A stretch of 64,000 bases of DNA from JBNLBS01 sp050303415 (GTDB lineage: Bacteria > Pseudomonadota > Gammaproteobacteria > Methylococcales > Methylomonadaceae). The translations under genes and the position numbers were made by a program. Below are positions 25,148 through 33,016 of the stretch, piece after piece; position 1 is the stretch's first letter, and each line of letters opens with the position of its first letter. The notes beneath the pieces are model-generated. The model had not been told where the DNA came from and did no database searches. It saw nothing but the letters and a program-made list of their open reading frames with translations. The DNA lies in contig JBNLBS010000015.1 in NCBI GenBank assembly GCA_050303415.1, forward strand, positions 1 to 64,000, given 5' to 3'.

Positions 25148-26755
25148 ATGAATAATTTTTCTATTCAACGAAAAATCTTGCTAAGTATTGCCGGTGTTTT
25201 TTTGATTTTATTACTGTTTAGTACATGGTTTACCAGCCGAAATGAAAAGGCCATGGTTCAGGAATTAGCGACAGAAAAGGCCCAGGATATAGCCAGTAGC
25301 TATTTCGATGGTATTAACAGCCTAATGTTAACCGGCAGTATGAATCAAAGAGAGATACTCAGACAAAAAACCCTGGCCCATGATAATGTTGAAGATGTCA
25401 GATTAATAAGATCTAAAGCCTTAACAAACACGTATGGTCCCGGTACCGGCCAACAAAGCACTATCGACAAACTTGACCAACAGGCCATTACCGGCAGCAA
25501 AGTTATAGATTACAGTGAAAATAACCTTGCAGGTCGGCTGGTAACAGTTATTGAGCCTATCGTTGCCAGTGCTAATTTTAAAGGCACCAACTGCTTAAAT
25601 TGTCATAACGTTGATGAAGGCACCATTTTGGGCGCTGTCCGCGTCACTTATTCCCTGGCAAAGCAGGATAAAAGAATATTCGATGATTCCCTGCTAACGC
25701 TCACTATCAATGCTGTCTTATTTATTATCGGCATGTGTCTGATTACCCTGCTCATGCGCAAAATAGTCATCACTCCATTGGCAGAAATGCGTGATACCAT
25801 GAGTTTGATTAAACGTGACTCCAACCTGGGCATGCAACTTAACGTACATGCCGATGATGAGATCGGTCAATTAGCCCGAACCTTTAACAGTATGCTAGGT
25901 AACTTCTCAAGTAGTCTGGAACAAGTATTTGAAACCATTAACCAACTCACCTCGGCTACCGAGCAAATTTCCTCGGTAGCCAGCCAAACAAGTAATGCGG
26001 CACGGCAGCAACGCAGTGAAACCGAGTCTGTTATCAATGCCATTCAGGAACTGGAAAATTCGGTTCATGGGGTTCGAGACGGAGCCAATGGTGCTGCCGA
26101 AGCCTCTATCGAGGCTGATCAAGCAGCAGCCTCCGGTACGGAAATCATAAAAAATGCAATCGATGGTATATATGACCTGGTCAGTGAAATAGAACGTGCC
26201 GCTGAGGTGATCAAACGTTTGGATGAAAAAAGTAACGGTGTCAGTTCGGTATTGGATGTTATCAAAGGTCTGGCGGAACAAACCAATTTACTCGCCTTAA
26301 ATGCAGCTATTGAAGCGGCCAGAGCCGGTGAACAAGGCCGGGGGTTTGCCGTCGTTGCCGATGAAGTGCGGACCCTGGCAACGCGTTCTCATCAAGCCAC
26401 TGAAGAAATAGAAAATATTATCGAACAACTTCAACATGAAGCAAAAGATGCCGTCAGAGTCATGAATCATGCAAAAGAAAGTGCGGAACAACGCAGTGAG
26501 CAGGTTCAACGTGCAGATTCAGGGTTAAATCTCATTGCTGACAGAGTTGCTCATATCCGTCAGATCAATAGTGAAATGGCGGCTACCGCAGACAATCAAA
26601 ACCGAGTTGCCCAACATGTCAACCAATGCGTTAATAATATCGGCCGGTTGGCGGAACAAACAACTCAAGATGCCGAACAAACCAATTCAGCCAGCGAAAA
26701 CCTGGTTGATCTGGCCAGTCAGTTAACCAAATTGGTTAACAAATTTAAGCGATAA
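25148..26755 (+). CDS. Methyl-accepting chemotaxis protein with periplasmic haem-c motif
   Basis: A 535-residue chemoreceptor. Segment 1 is at about residues 9-29, a periplasmic sensor runs from about 30 to 180, segment 2 is at about 185-205, then HAMP and a signalling domain. The sensor contains C149-x-x-C152-H153, a covalent haem-c site (GTNCLNCHNVDEG). Such receptors are known from sulfate- and metal-reducing bacteria, where they respond to redox state or oxygen. The tip of the hairpin is typical (GLAEQTNLLALNAAIEAARA, GRGFAVVADEVRTLA). No C-terminal pentapeptide for CheR docking is seen. It probably senses oxygen, NO or redox potential, and may feed the chemosensory cluster at 31965-41215 or another system. 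Confidence 0.93.
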   Translation: MNNFSIQRKILLSIAGVFLILLLFSTWFTSRNEKAMVQELATEKAQDIASSYFDGINSLMLTGSMNQREILRQKTLAHDNVEDVRLIRSKALTNTYGPGTGQQSTIDKLDQQAITGSKVIDYSENNLAGRLVTVIEPIVASANFKGTNCLNCHNVDEGTILGAVRVTYSLAKQDKRIFDDSLLTLTINAVLFIIGMCLITLLMRKIVITPLAEMRDTMSLIKRDSNLGMQLNVHADDEIGQLARTFNSMLGNFSSSLEQVFETINQLTSATEQISSVASQTSNAARQQRSETESVINAIQELENSVHGVRDGANGAAEASIEADQAAASGTEIIKNAIDGIYDLVSEIERAAEVIKRLDEKSNGVSSVLDVIKGLAEQTNLLALNAAIEAARAGEQGRGFAVVADEVRTLATRSHQATEEIENIIEQLQHEAKDAVRVMNHAKESAEQRSEQVQRADSGLNLIADRVAHIRQINSEMAATADNQNRVAQHVNQCVNNIGRLAEQTTQDAEQTNSASENLVDLASQLTKLVNKFKR

Positions 26756-26820
26756 CGGAACAACCGGCAATAATCCTGATCGCACAGAGCTTAAAATCTT
26801 AATAATCATGTTTAAAATAT

Positions 26821-29157
26821 TTAGTCCGGTAAATCATTCCAATACCGTCCTTTTAATTTCCGCTGCTCATAAATACGCATTCCATCAGCTTTAAAATATA
26901 CGGTAATTGCGCCCGTTTCAGCCAGGTTTAACCAAGGAATTTTTAATGCCTGATAACGCGCTAAAACTATTTTATGGGGAAAACCAAATCGGTTTTTATA
27001 TCCCGCCGGAATTAAGATCCAATCCGGCGCAACCTGTTTTAAAAATGCTGTGCTGGAAGATGTTTTACTACCGTGATGTGGGGCGATTAATATATTGGCG
27101 GGCAATTCGTCTTTGTTAGTATTGACCAAGCGTTGTTCACTGGTTTTTTCTATATCACCGGTTAATAACACACTGCCTGTTGGTGTAGTTATTTTTAACA
27201 CACAGGATTGGTCATTACCAGAAACCTGACTGTCCGAATAAGGTGACAACATTTTGAATTCAATATTATCCCATTGCCATTGCTGACCGGCTTGGCATAA
27301 AACCGGCTGATAATCTTTTAATTTATCCGGCTTACTGGTATATACGGATTTGACTGCCGTATTTTGCAAAACTGTTTGCGCTCCTCCAATATGGTCATTA
27401 TCTCCATGACTGATGACCATCCGGTCAATGAACCTAATGCCTTCGCCGGTTAAAAATGGCAGCAATACCACCATGCCCATATCATAATGATTAGAAAACT
27501 TTGCCCCGGTATCATATATCAGGCTGTGCTTGGCGGTTTGTACCACAATCGCCAAACCTTGCCCGACGTCTAACAGGCTAAATTTTAGTTCACCTTGTCT
27601 GAGCCGCTCGGGGGGTACAAAAATAATAGGCAGCAGCATGACAAAACCTAAATACCGGCCCGGTATGCCTTTTGGTGCGCACAAAACCAGCACTGCGGCT
27701 ATTGAGATCAATAAAGCTAATAAAGAACATTGTGAATTACTAAAAACGGATAACGGTAACCAGGACAGAGTGCTCAAAAACCACCATAACCCCTGCAAAA
27801 TCCAGTCTATTAGTTTAAAAATGCAACCAGCCAGCCACGGTATACTCCACATTAATGGCGCAGCGAGCAATAATAATGGCACCACCAGCAAGCTGATAAT
27901 GGGGACGGCAATAAAATTTGCCAGCGGTGATATTACGGATATTTGTTGAAAAAAGAACAATAATAGCGGTGCCAGGCCGACGGCAGTCAGGGTATTTATT
28001 TTAACGGCCGTTTGCCAATAACCGGATTGTGATAAGCGCCCGCTAAGAGCATAAATAATAAGTATAACGGCCATAAACGACAACCAGAATCCGGCCGACA
28101 AAACCGCAAACGGATCAAATAACATGGCAGCAAACAGAGCCAAACCCAGAGTATGAAGCGGTCGAATATGACGCTGCAACAATATACCCAGCATTGCCAC
28201 TATTAACATGATAAGGGCCCGCTGAGTCGGTATGGAAAAACCCGCTAATGCGGCATAAAAAATAGCGACTATCACTGAGCAACCTGCGGCAATAGTCGGT
28301 GGTGAATAACGTAAAAAACCAGTCAGCGCCCATAATTTTAATACAATAAAGTAAACCAAGCCGGCAATCAGACCAATATGCAAACCGGAAATGGCCATTA
28401 AATGCACGGTACCGGTATTGCGAAATATTTGCCATTGATGAAAACTTAAAGCACTGCGTTCGCCAATCACCAAAGCCTTAACCAGGGCCAGGTTTTTCTT
28501 GTCATTAAAATAACCACTCAACTTATCGGCTATTGCCTGTCTCCAACTATTAATATCTAAACTCGGCAGTGAACTGTCAGCGAGTAACACCGGTTTGGTT
28601 GAAGAACGAATATAGCCTGTTGCACCAATTTTTTCAGTCAGCAACCAGCGCTCATAATCAAATCCATGCGCATTAAATAAACCATGCGGCCGTTTTAATT
28701 TAACCTTAAAACGCCAGTATTGCCCTGCTTTTACAATCTGATCGGGATAATACCAATTTAGCCGGATTTTTCCGGGCAACCTATCATGTCCGGAGGTCAC
28801 AACAAAATCAAAGCGAAGCTTACGCTCATCCAGAGTGGGTAGACCGGCAATATAACCTTCGACGACTAATTCCCGACCATCCAACTGTGTCGGCAAACTC
28901 TGTTCCATCACATATAAGGCATAAACCGAGGCCCAAAGCAGGCCGGTAACAGCAAACATCAGCCGCCAACAGTTAAATAAAGCCAAAACCACCGTCAGTG
29001 CAAACAATAGTAGAATATCCTGCATGACAGGCAAAGACCTTAATTGCTGAACCCAGAGCACACCAGTCATAAATGCAAAGATCAGTTGCAGCAAAAGGGT
29101 GCTCCCTTTGACCGAATTAAAAATTAGCGGCCTGAATTTTTTTTTAACCGAATACAT
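26821..29157 (-). CDS. comEC: ComEC/Rec2 DNA-uptake channel
   Basis: An inner-membrane protein of about 778 residues that carries single-stranded DNA into the cell during natural transformation. It has an N-terminal domain of the DUF4131 type, a ten-or-so-helix Competence domain in the middle (with RNTGTVHLMAISGLHIG, a hallmark), and a C-terminal metallo-beta-lactamase domain with the HxDxDHxGG-like motif SHGDNDHIGG and later LIAPHHGSKTSS. The length is normal. The ATG at 29157 is preferred; the in-frame GTG at 29163 would add two residues. No com regulator or pilus gene is near. Confidence 0.93.
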   Translation of the reverse strand: MYSVKKKFRPLIFNSVKGSTLLLQLIFAFMTGVLWVQQLRSLPVMQDILLLFALTVVLALFNCWRLMFAVTGLLWASVYALYVMEQSLPTQLDGRELVVEGYIAGLPTLDERKLRFDFVVTSGHDRLPGKIRLNWYYPDQIVKAGQYWRFKVKLKRPHGLFNAHGFDYERWLLTEKIGATGYIRSSTKPVLLADSSLPSLDINSWRQAIADKLSGYFNDKKNLALVKALVIGERSALSFHQWQIFRNTGTVHLMAISGLHIGLIAGLVYFIVLKLWALTGFLRYSPPTIAAGCSVIVAIFYAALAGFSIPTQRALIMLIVAMLGILLQRHIRPLHTLGLALFAAMLFDPFAVLSAGFWLSFMAVILIIYALSGRLSQSGYWQTAVKINTLTAVGLAPLLLFFFQQISVISPLANFIAVPIISLLVVPLLLLAAPLMWSIPWLAGCIFKLIDWILQGLWWFLSTLSWLPLSVFSNSQCSLLALLISIAAVLVLCAPKGIPGRYLGFVMLLPIIFVPPERLRQGELKFSLLDVGQGLAIVVQTAKHSLIYDTGAKFSNHYDMGMVVLLPFLTGEGIRFIDRMVISHGDNDHIGGAQTVLQNTAVKSVYTSKPDKLKDYQPVLCQAGQQWQWDNIEFKMLSPYSDSQVSGNDQSCVLKITTPTGSVLLTGDIEKTSEQRLVNTNKDELPANILIAPHHGSKTSSSTAFLKQVAPDWILIPAGYKNRFGFPHKIVLARYQALKIPWLNLAETGAITVYFKADGMRIYEQRKLKGRYWNDLPD

Positions 29158-29306
29158 TCTCACTCATCAAACCAATAAACCGTTCAGCAAATTTTCTACC
29201 CTGCATACGGCGTAAAAAGAAATATATTTCAATCGATACCTTGATAATTTGTCATGGTAAAGTGTAGTTTAATTAATCAAGTAAAAAAGCTTATGGATAA
29301 ACCTAA

Positions 29307-30059
29307 GTGAAAAAAAACCTCGAGAGATTAAACCAAGAGCATCACCCGGAAGCCATTAAGCTGCGCCTGTCCCAAAAAACCAGCTCACAGAATCTTTCTG
29401 ATGCCGTGCTGGGCGCTATCGATGGTTGTATTACGACATTCGCCGTGGTTTCAGGAGCTCTGGGCGCTGGTTTATCAGCCTCTATTGCACTGATTTTAGG
29501 CTTTGCCAACCTTTTTGCCGATGGCTTTAGTATGGCTGTCAGTAATTATGAGTCCCATAAGGCCAATAAGGAATTTGCCGAAAATATCAGACGCACTGAA
29601 GAAGAGCATATAGATCAGGTTCCTGAAGGCGAACGGGAAGAGATACGGCAGATTTTTCAGAAAAAAGGCTTTGAGGAAGAGATACTGGAGCAAATAGTTG
29701 AAACCATCAGTTGTGATCGGAAACTATGGATTGAAACCATGCTTGTTGAAGAACATGGTATACAAAAAGTCACTCCCAATCCATTGAAATCAGCACTGGT
29801 AACCTTTATCGCTTTCCTTGTTATCGGTGCTGCACCATTAATGCCCTTTCTGATCGAAAACATTTTGGTGCAACAGCAGTTTATCTTTAGTGCTGTGATT
29901 GCAGCCTTGGCATTTTTTTCTATCGGTATGTTAAAAAGTATTTTTCTTTCCAAACCCATTTTGCGGGCCGGACTCGGCACCTTATTCACCGGAGGCACAG
30001 CAGCCGGCCTTGCCTTCCTGACTGGCTATATACTTCGTGAATTCTTTGGCATTGTATAA
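29307..30059 (+). CDS. VIT1/CCC1-family iron or manganese transporter
   Basis: A 250-residue inner-membrane protein with the family signatures LSDAVLGAIDGCITTFAVVSG and GFANLFADGFSMAVSNYE in the N-terminal half, and a soluble hairpin domain (about 85-145) with the acidic residues that bind metal in the family. Plant and yeast relatives move Fe2+ and Mn2+ into vacuoles; bacterial members probably export them. The start is a GTG at 29307, because the upstream ATG at 29293 is soon stopped. It is a single gene with no visible Fur box. Confidence 0.85.
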   Translation: MKKNLERLNQEHHPEAIKLRLSQKTSSQNLSDAVLGAIDGCITTFAVVSGALGAGLSASIALILGFANLFADGFSMAVSNYESHKANKEFAENIRRTEEEHIDQVPEGEREEIRQIFQKKGFEEEILEQIVETISCDRKLWIETMLVEEHGIQKVTPNPLKSALVTFIAFLVIGAAPLMPFLIENILVQQQFIFSAVIAALAFFSIGMLKSIFLSKPILRAGLGTLFTGGTAAGLAFLTGYILREFFGIV

Positions 30060-30138
30060 GCCCTGAACAACAAAATATTTAACTACAAAATTTTTCCAAC
30101 AGCGGGTGTTGGCAATTTGGTGCTTAAGTTAAAAAAGA

Positions 30139-30155
30139 TGCACCTTCTATGTGCA
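30139..30155 (+). promoter_or_regulatory. NtrC-binding site upstream of glnK
   Basis: TGCACC-N5-TGTGCA (30139-30155) matches the NtrC dyad TGCACC-N5-GGTGCA at 11 of 12 positions. It lies about 63 bases before the -24 element at 30218, a usual enhancer distance. Another half site, GGTGC, is at 30119-30123. Confidence 0.7.
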
Positions 30156-30217
30156 GATAAATCAAACCGACTTAGGAAAAATACATTTAACCTATAAAAA
30201 ACAATACCTTATATTTA

Positions 30218-30233
30218 TGGCACGCATAATGCT
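30218..30233 (+). promoter_or_regulatory. Sigma-54 promoter of glnK-amtB
   Basis: TGGCACG-N4-ATGCT (30218-30233) matches the RpoN consensus TGGCACR-N4-TTGCW with one mismatch. The expected start lies about 12 bases downstream of the GC, inside the leader before the glnK ATG at 30281. Together with the NtrC site it shows nitrogen control. Confidence 0.75.
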
Positions 30234-30280
30234 TTATTCAATATGAAATTTTTTATCTCTTATCAAAAAGGTATTGATCT

Positions 30281-30619
30281 ATGAAATTTATAACCGCTAT
30301 TGTTAAGCCCTTTAAATTAGACGATGTTCGGGAAGCCCTATCTGAAATAGGTGTATCAGGTGTCACTGTCACTGAAGTAAAAGGCTTTGGCCGTCAAAAG
30401 GGTCACACCGAGTTGTATCGGGGTGCTGAATATATTGTTGATTTTTTACCCAAAGCAAAAATTGAAGTCGCGATCAGTGATGACTTGCTTGATCAGGCTA
30501 TTGAAGCGATCACCAAAGCAGCGAATACCAGCAAAATTGGTGATGGAAAAATTTTTGTTTCAGATCTTGAACAAGTCATCCGAATCAGAACCGGTGAAAC
30601 CGACGAAGAAGCGTTATAA
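30281..30619 (+). CDS. glnK: Nitrogen regulatory protein P-II
   Basis: A 112-residue cytoplasmic trimer that senses 2-oxoglutarate, ATP and ADP and reports nitrogen status. The T-loop with Tyr51, the site of uridylylation, is intact (RGAEYIVDF), and the family motifs KPFKLDDVREAL and KIGDGKIFV are present. The gene is followed by amtB with 20 bases between, the canonical glnK-amtB arrangement. When nitrogen is sufficient, GlnK blocks the ammonium channel. The assignment to GlnK over GlnB rests on this linkage. It is distinct from the PII-like protein at 12756. Confidence 0.95.
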   Translation: MKFITAIVKPFKLDDVREALSEIGVSGVTVTEVKGFGRQKGHTELYRGAEYIVDFLPKAKIEVAISDDLLDQAIEAITKAANTSKIGDGKIFVSDLEQVIRIRTGETDEEAL

Positions 30620-30639
30620 AATAACAGGAGAAAATCAAA

Positions 30640-31902
30640 GTGGAAAATTTAAATAAAATTATAGAATTAAGTTATGCGCTGGATACTTTTTATTTCTTAA
30701 TGAGTGGCGCATTAGTCATGTGGATGGCGGCTGGTTTTGCCATGCTTGAAGCAGGTTTGGTCAGGGCCAAAAATACCACAGAAATTTTAACTAAAAACGT
30801 AGTATTGTTTGCCATTGCCTGTACCATGTACATGCTGGTGGGCTATAACATAATGTATCCCAGTGAAGCAGTTAACAGTGTATGGCCGGGTATCAGCTTT
30901 CTAGTCGGTGCAGAAAATACCGCCGAACAGGTGCTTGCCAGCAAAGGTGAGACGTATTATTCAAAAATGTCCGACTTCTTCTTTCAGGTTGTTTTTGTCG
31001 CCACTGCCATGTCCATCGTGTCCGGTGCGGTCGCCGAACGGATGAAACTTTGGTCATTCCTGTTATTTGCTGTGGTGATGACGGGTTTCATCTATCCTAT
31101 TCAAGGCTTTTGGAAATGGGGTGGTGGTTTTCTTGATGCAATGGGGTTTCTTGATTTTGCCGGCTCCGGTGTCGTTCATATGTGTGGTGCCACAGCAGCT
31201 TTAACTGGTGTGCTGCTACTGGGTGCACGTAAAGGAAAATATGGAAGCAATGGTGAAATTTACCCTATTCCCGGTTGTAATATGCCATTAGCGACACTGG
31301 GAACTTTTATTTTATGGTTAGGCTGGTTTGGTTTTAACGGCGGTTCAGAATTAAAAATATCTGATATTGGCGAAGCAAATTCAGTTGCCATGGTTTTTGT
31401 TAACACTAATGCGGCTGCCGCGGGTGGTGTAATAGCCGCTTTAATTACCTCCCATTTCATGTTTGGTAAAGCTGACTTATCCATGGTGTTAAACGGTGCC
31501 TTGGCCGGCTTGGTTGCAATTACTGCAGAACCATTAACCCCTACTCTGTTAACAGCTACACTGATTGGTGCTGTTGGCGGCACATTGGTGGTTTTTGCTA
31601 TCGTCACCATGGACAAAATTAAAATCGATGATCCGGTCGGTGCGATTTCAGTTCATGGTGTAGTCGGTATGTGGGGACTGCTCGCAGTCTGTATATCAAA
31701 CCCGGACGCAAAACTATCGGTTCAATTAATTGGTATCGCAACTATTTTTGGTTTTGTTTTTGTTGCCAGCCTGCTGACTTGGTTTGTAATCAAAGCCATT
31801 ATGGGAATTCGAGTGAGTGAGGATGATGAATATCACGGGGTTGACTATTCAGAATGTGGCATAGAAGCGTATCCTGAATTTACTGACAGTAGTAAACTAT
31901 AA
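30640..31902 (+). CDS. amtB: Ammonium channel AmtB
   Basis: A 420-residue inner-membrane channel for ammonium/ammonia with 11 membrane segments. The twin-histidine pair of the pore appears in GVVHMCGATAAL and SVHGVVGMWGLL. Other signatures are MSGALVMWMAAGFAMLEAGL, WKWGGGFLDAMG and LGWFGFNGGSE. The start is a GTG at 30640 behind ACAGGAG. No N-terminal signal peptide is present, unlike the E. coli protein; this occurs in a common subfamily. It shares the NtrC/sigma-54-controlled transcript with glnK and ends in a strong terminator. Confidence 0.95.
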   Translation: MENLNKIIELSYALDTFYFLMSGALVMWMAAGFAMLEAGLVRAKNTTEILTKNVVLFAIACTMYMLVGYNIMYPSEAVNSVWPGISFLVGAENTAEQVLASKGETYYSKMSDFFFQVVFVATAMSIVSGAVAERMKLWSFLLFAVVMTGFIYPIQGFWKWGGGFLDAMGFLDFAGSGVVHMCGATAALTGVLLLGARKGKYGSNGEIYPIPGCNMPLATLGTFILWLGWFGFNGGSELKISDIGEANSVAMVFVNTNAAAAGGVIAALITSHFMFGKADLSMVLNGALAGLVAITAEPLTPTLLTATLIGAVGGTLVVFAIVTMDKIKIDDPVGAISVHGVVGMWGLLAVCISNPDAKLSVQLIGIATIFGFVFVASLLTWFVIKAIMGIRVSEDDEYHGVDYSECGIEAYPEFTDSSKL

Positions 31903-31920
31903 ACTTAGTACCTGCCTGAA

Positions 31921-31950
31921 AAAAACGCTGTTTTATAACAGCGTTTTTTT
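31921..31950. terminator. Bidirectional terminator between amtB and cheB
   Basis: AAAAACGCTGTT (31921-31932) pairs with AACAGCGTTTTT (31937-31948) over a TTAT loop, with A-runs and T-runs on the two sides. It can stop amtB on the plus strand and the chemosensory operon on the minus strand. Confidence 0.9.
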
Positions 31951-31964
31951 TGTCCGCTATAACA

Positions 31965-33005
31965 TCATTGATATTCCATTAGTCTCAAGACTTCTGCAGC
32001 AATATCCTTTACCGGCAGTATCTGATTAACCGCGCCTAAATCTATCGCAGCAGCCGGCATGCCAAAGACAATTGAACTGGCTTCATCCTGCACAATAGTC
32101 GTGCAGTTTTTCCGGTACATGGATAATAAACCTTGCGCACCATCACTGCCCATACCACTTAAAATAATGCCGATAGCATTGCCATCGCATATATCCGCTA
32201 CAGACTCCATTAGTGGTGTAGCCGAAGGCCTAAAGCCATTGATTGCATCTTCGGTATTTAACTCAATTAAAAGCAGGTGTCCTTCTTTATTCACCAGGCA
32301 ATGATGAAAATCCGGGGCAAAATAAACCGTTCTTGGTAATAGCTTCTCGCCGTGTTCAGCTATTTTAATATGCAGAGGACTATGATCATTTAACCAGGCA
32401 ACCAGTCCTTCTAAAAACCCTGGGGAAATATGCTGGGCAACGACAATCGGCATAGCAAAATCTATCGGCAGGCTTGATAAAATTTGCTTTAACGCCTGTG
32501 GACCACCAGTGGAACTGCCTATGGCAATCACTTTGAATCGGCAGGTATTGTTTTTTCTAAGGCCATAGAAAGCTTGTTTCGGTGCCGTTTGGGGTCGGCG
32601 TTTAACCAATTTGATTTCTGACATGACCCTGATAGTATCGACAATTTCCTTTTGAATGCTGGAAAAATCCGGGGCATTAATTGCACTAGGCTTCTCCAAC
32701 ACTGCTAATGCACCCTCATCTATTGCACGAAAACTGATTTGAAGTTCATCCTCAACATTCGAACTAATCACAACAATTGGCTTTGGCCTGGTAGACATAA
32801 TTTCTTTAATGGTGGATATGCCATCCATCACCGGCATACGAATATCCATAGTCAGCAGATCAGGATTCAGCTGGCTGGCCATCTCAACTGCCTCTATTCC
32901 GGTTCTGGCTCGGCCTATAACTTTCATATCCGGTTCATTGTCAAATATGGCTCTTAACAACATGGCAGTAACATCTGAGTCTTCGACGATTAAAATTCTG
33001 ATCAT
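31965..33005 (-). CDS. cheB: CheB-type protein-glutamate methylesterase
   Basis: A 346-residue response regulator that removes methyl groups from chemoreceptors to adapt the signal. The receiver domain (1-120) has the phospho-acceptor Asp54 in TMDIRMP. The C-terminal methylesterase domain has the catalytic triad: Ser166 in IGSSTGGP, His193 in VAQHISPGF and an Asp in GMGSDGAQGL. It is the last gene of the operon, 11 bases after the CheA-REC gene. In Wsp-type systems the equivalent is WspF. Confidence 0.95.
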   Translation of the reverse strand: MIRILIVEDSDVTAMLLRAIFDNEPDMKVIGRARTGIEAVEMASQLNPDLLTMDIRMPVMDGISTIKEIMSTRPKPIVVISSNVEDELQISFRAIDEGALAVLEKPSAINAPDFSSIQKEIVDTIRVMSEIKLVKRRPQTAPKQAFYGLRKNNTCRFKVIAIGSSTGGPQALKQILSSLPIDFAMPIVVAQHISPGFLEGLVAWLNDHSPLHIKIAEHGEKLLPRTVYFAPDFHHCLVNKEGHLLLIELNTEDAINGFRPSATPLMESVADICDGNAIGIILSGMGSDGAQGLLSMYRKNCTTIVQDEASSIVFGMPAAAIDLGAVNQILPVKDIAAEVLRLMEYQ

Positions 33006-33016
33006 TACATTATCTT

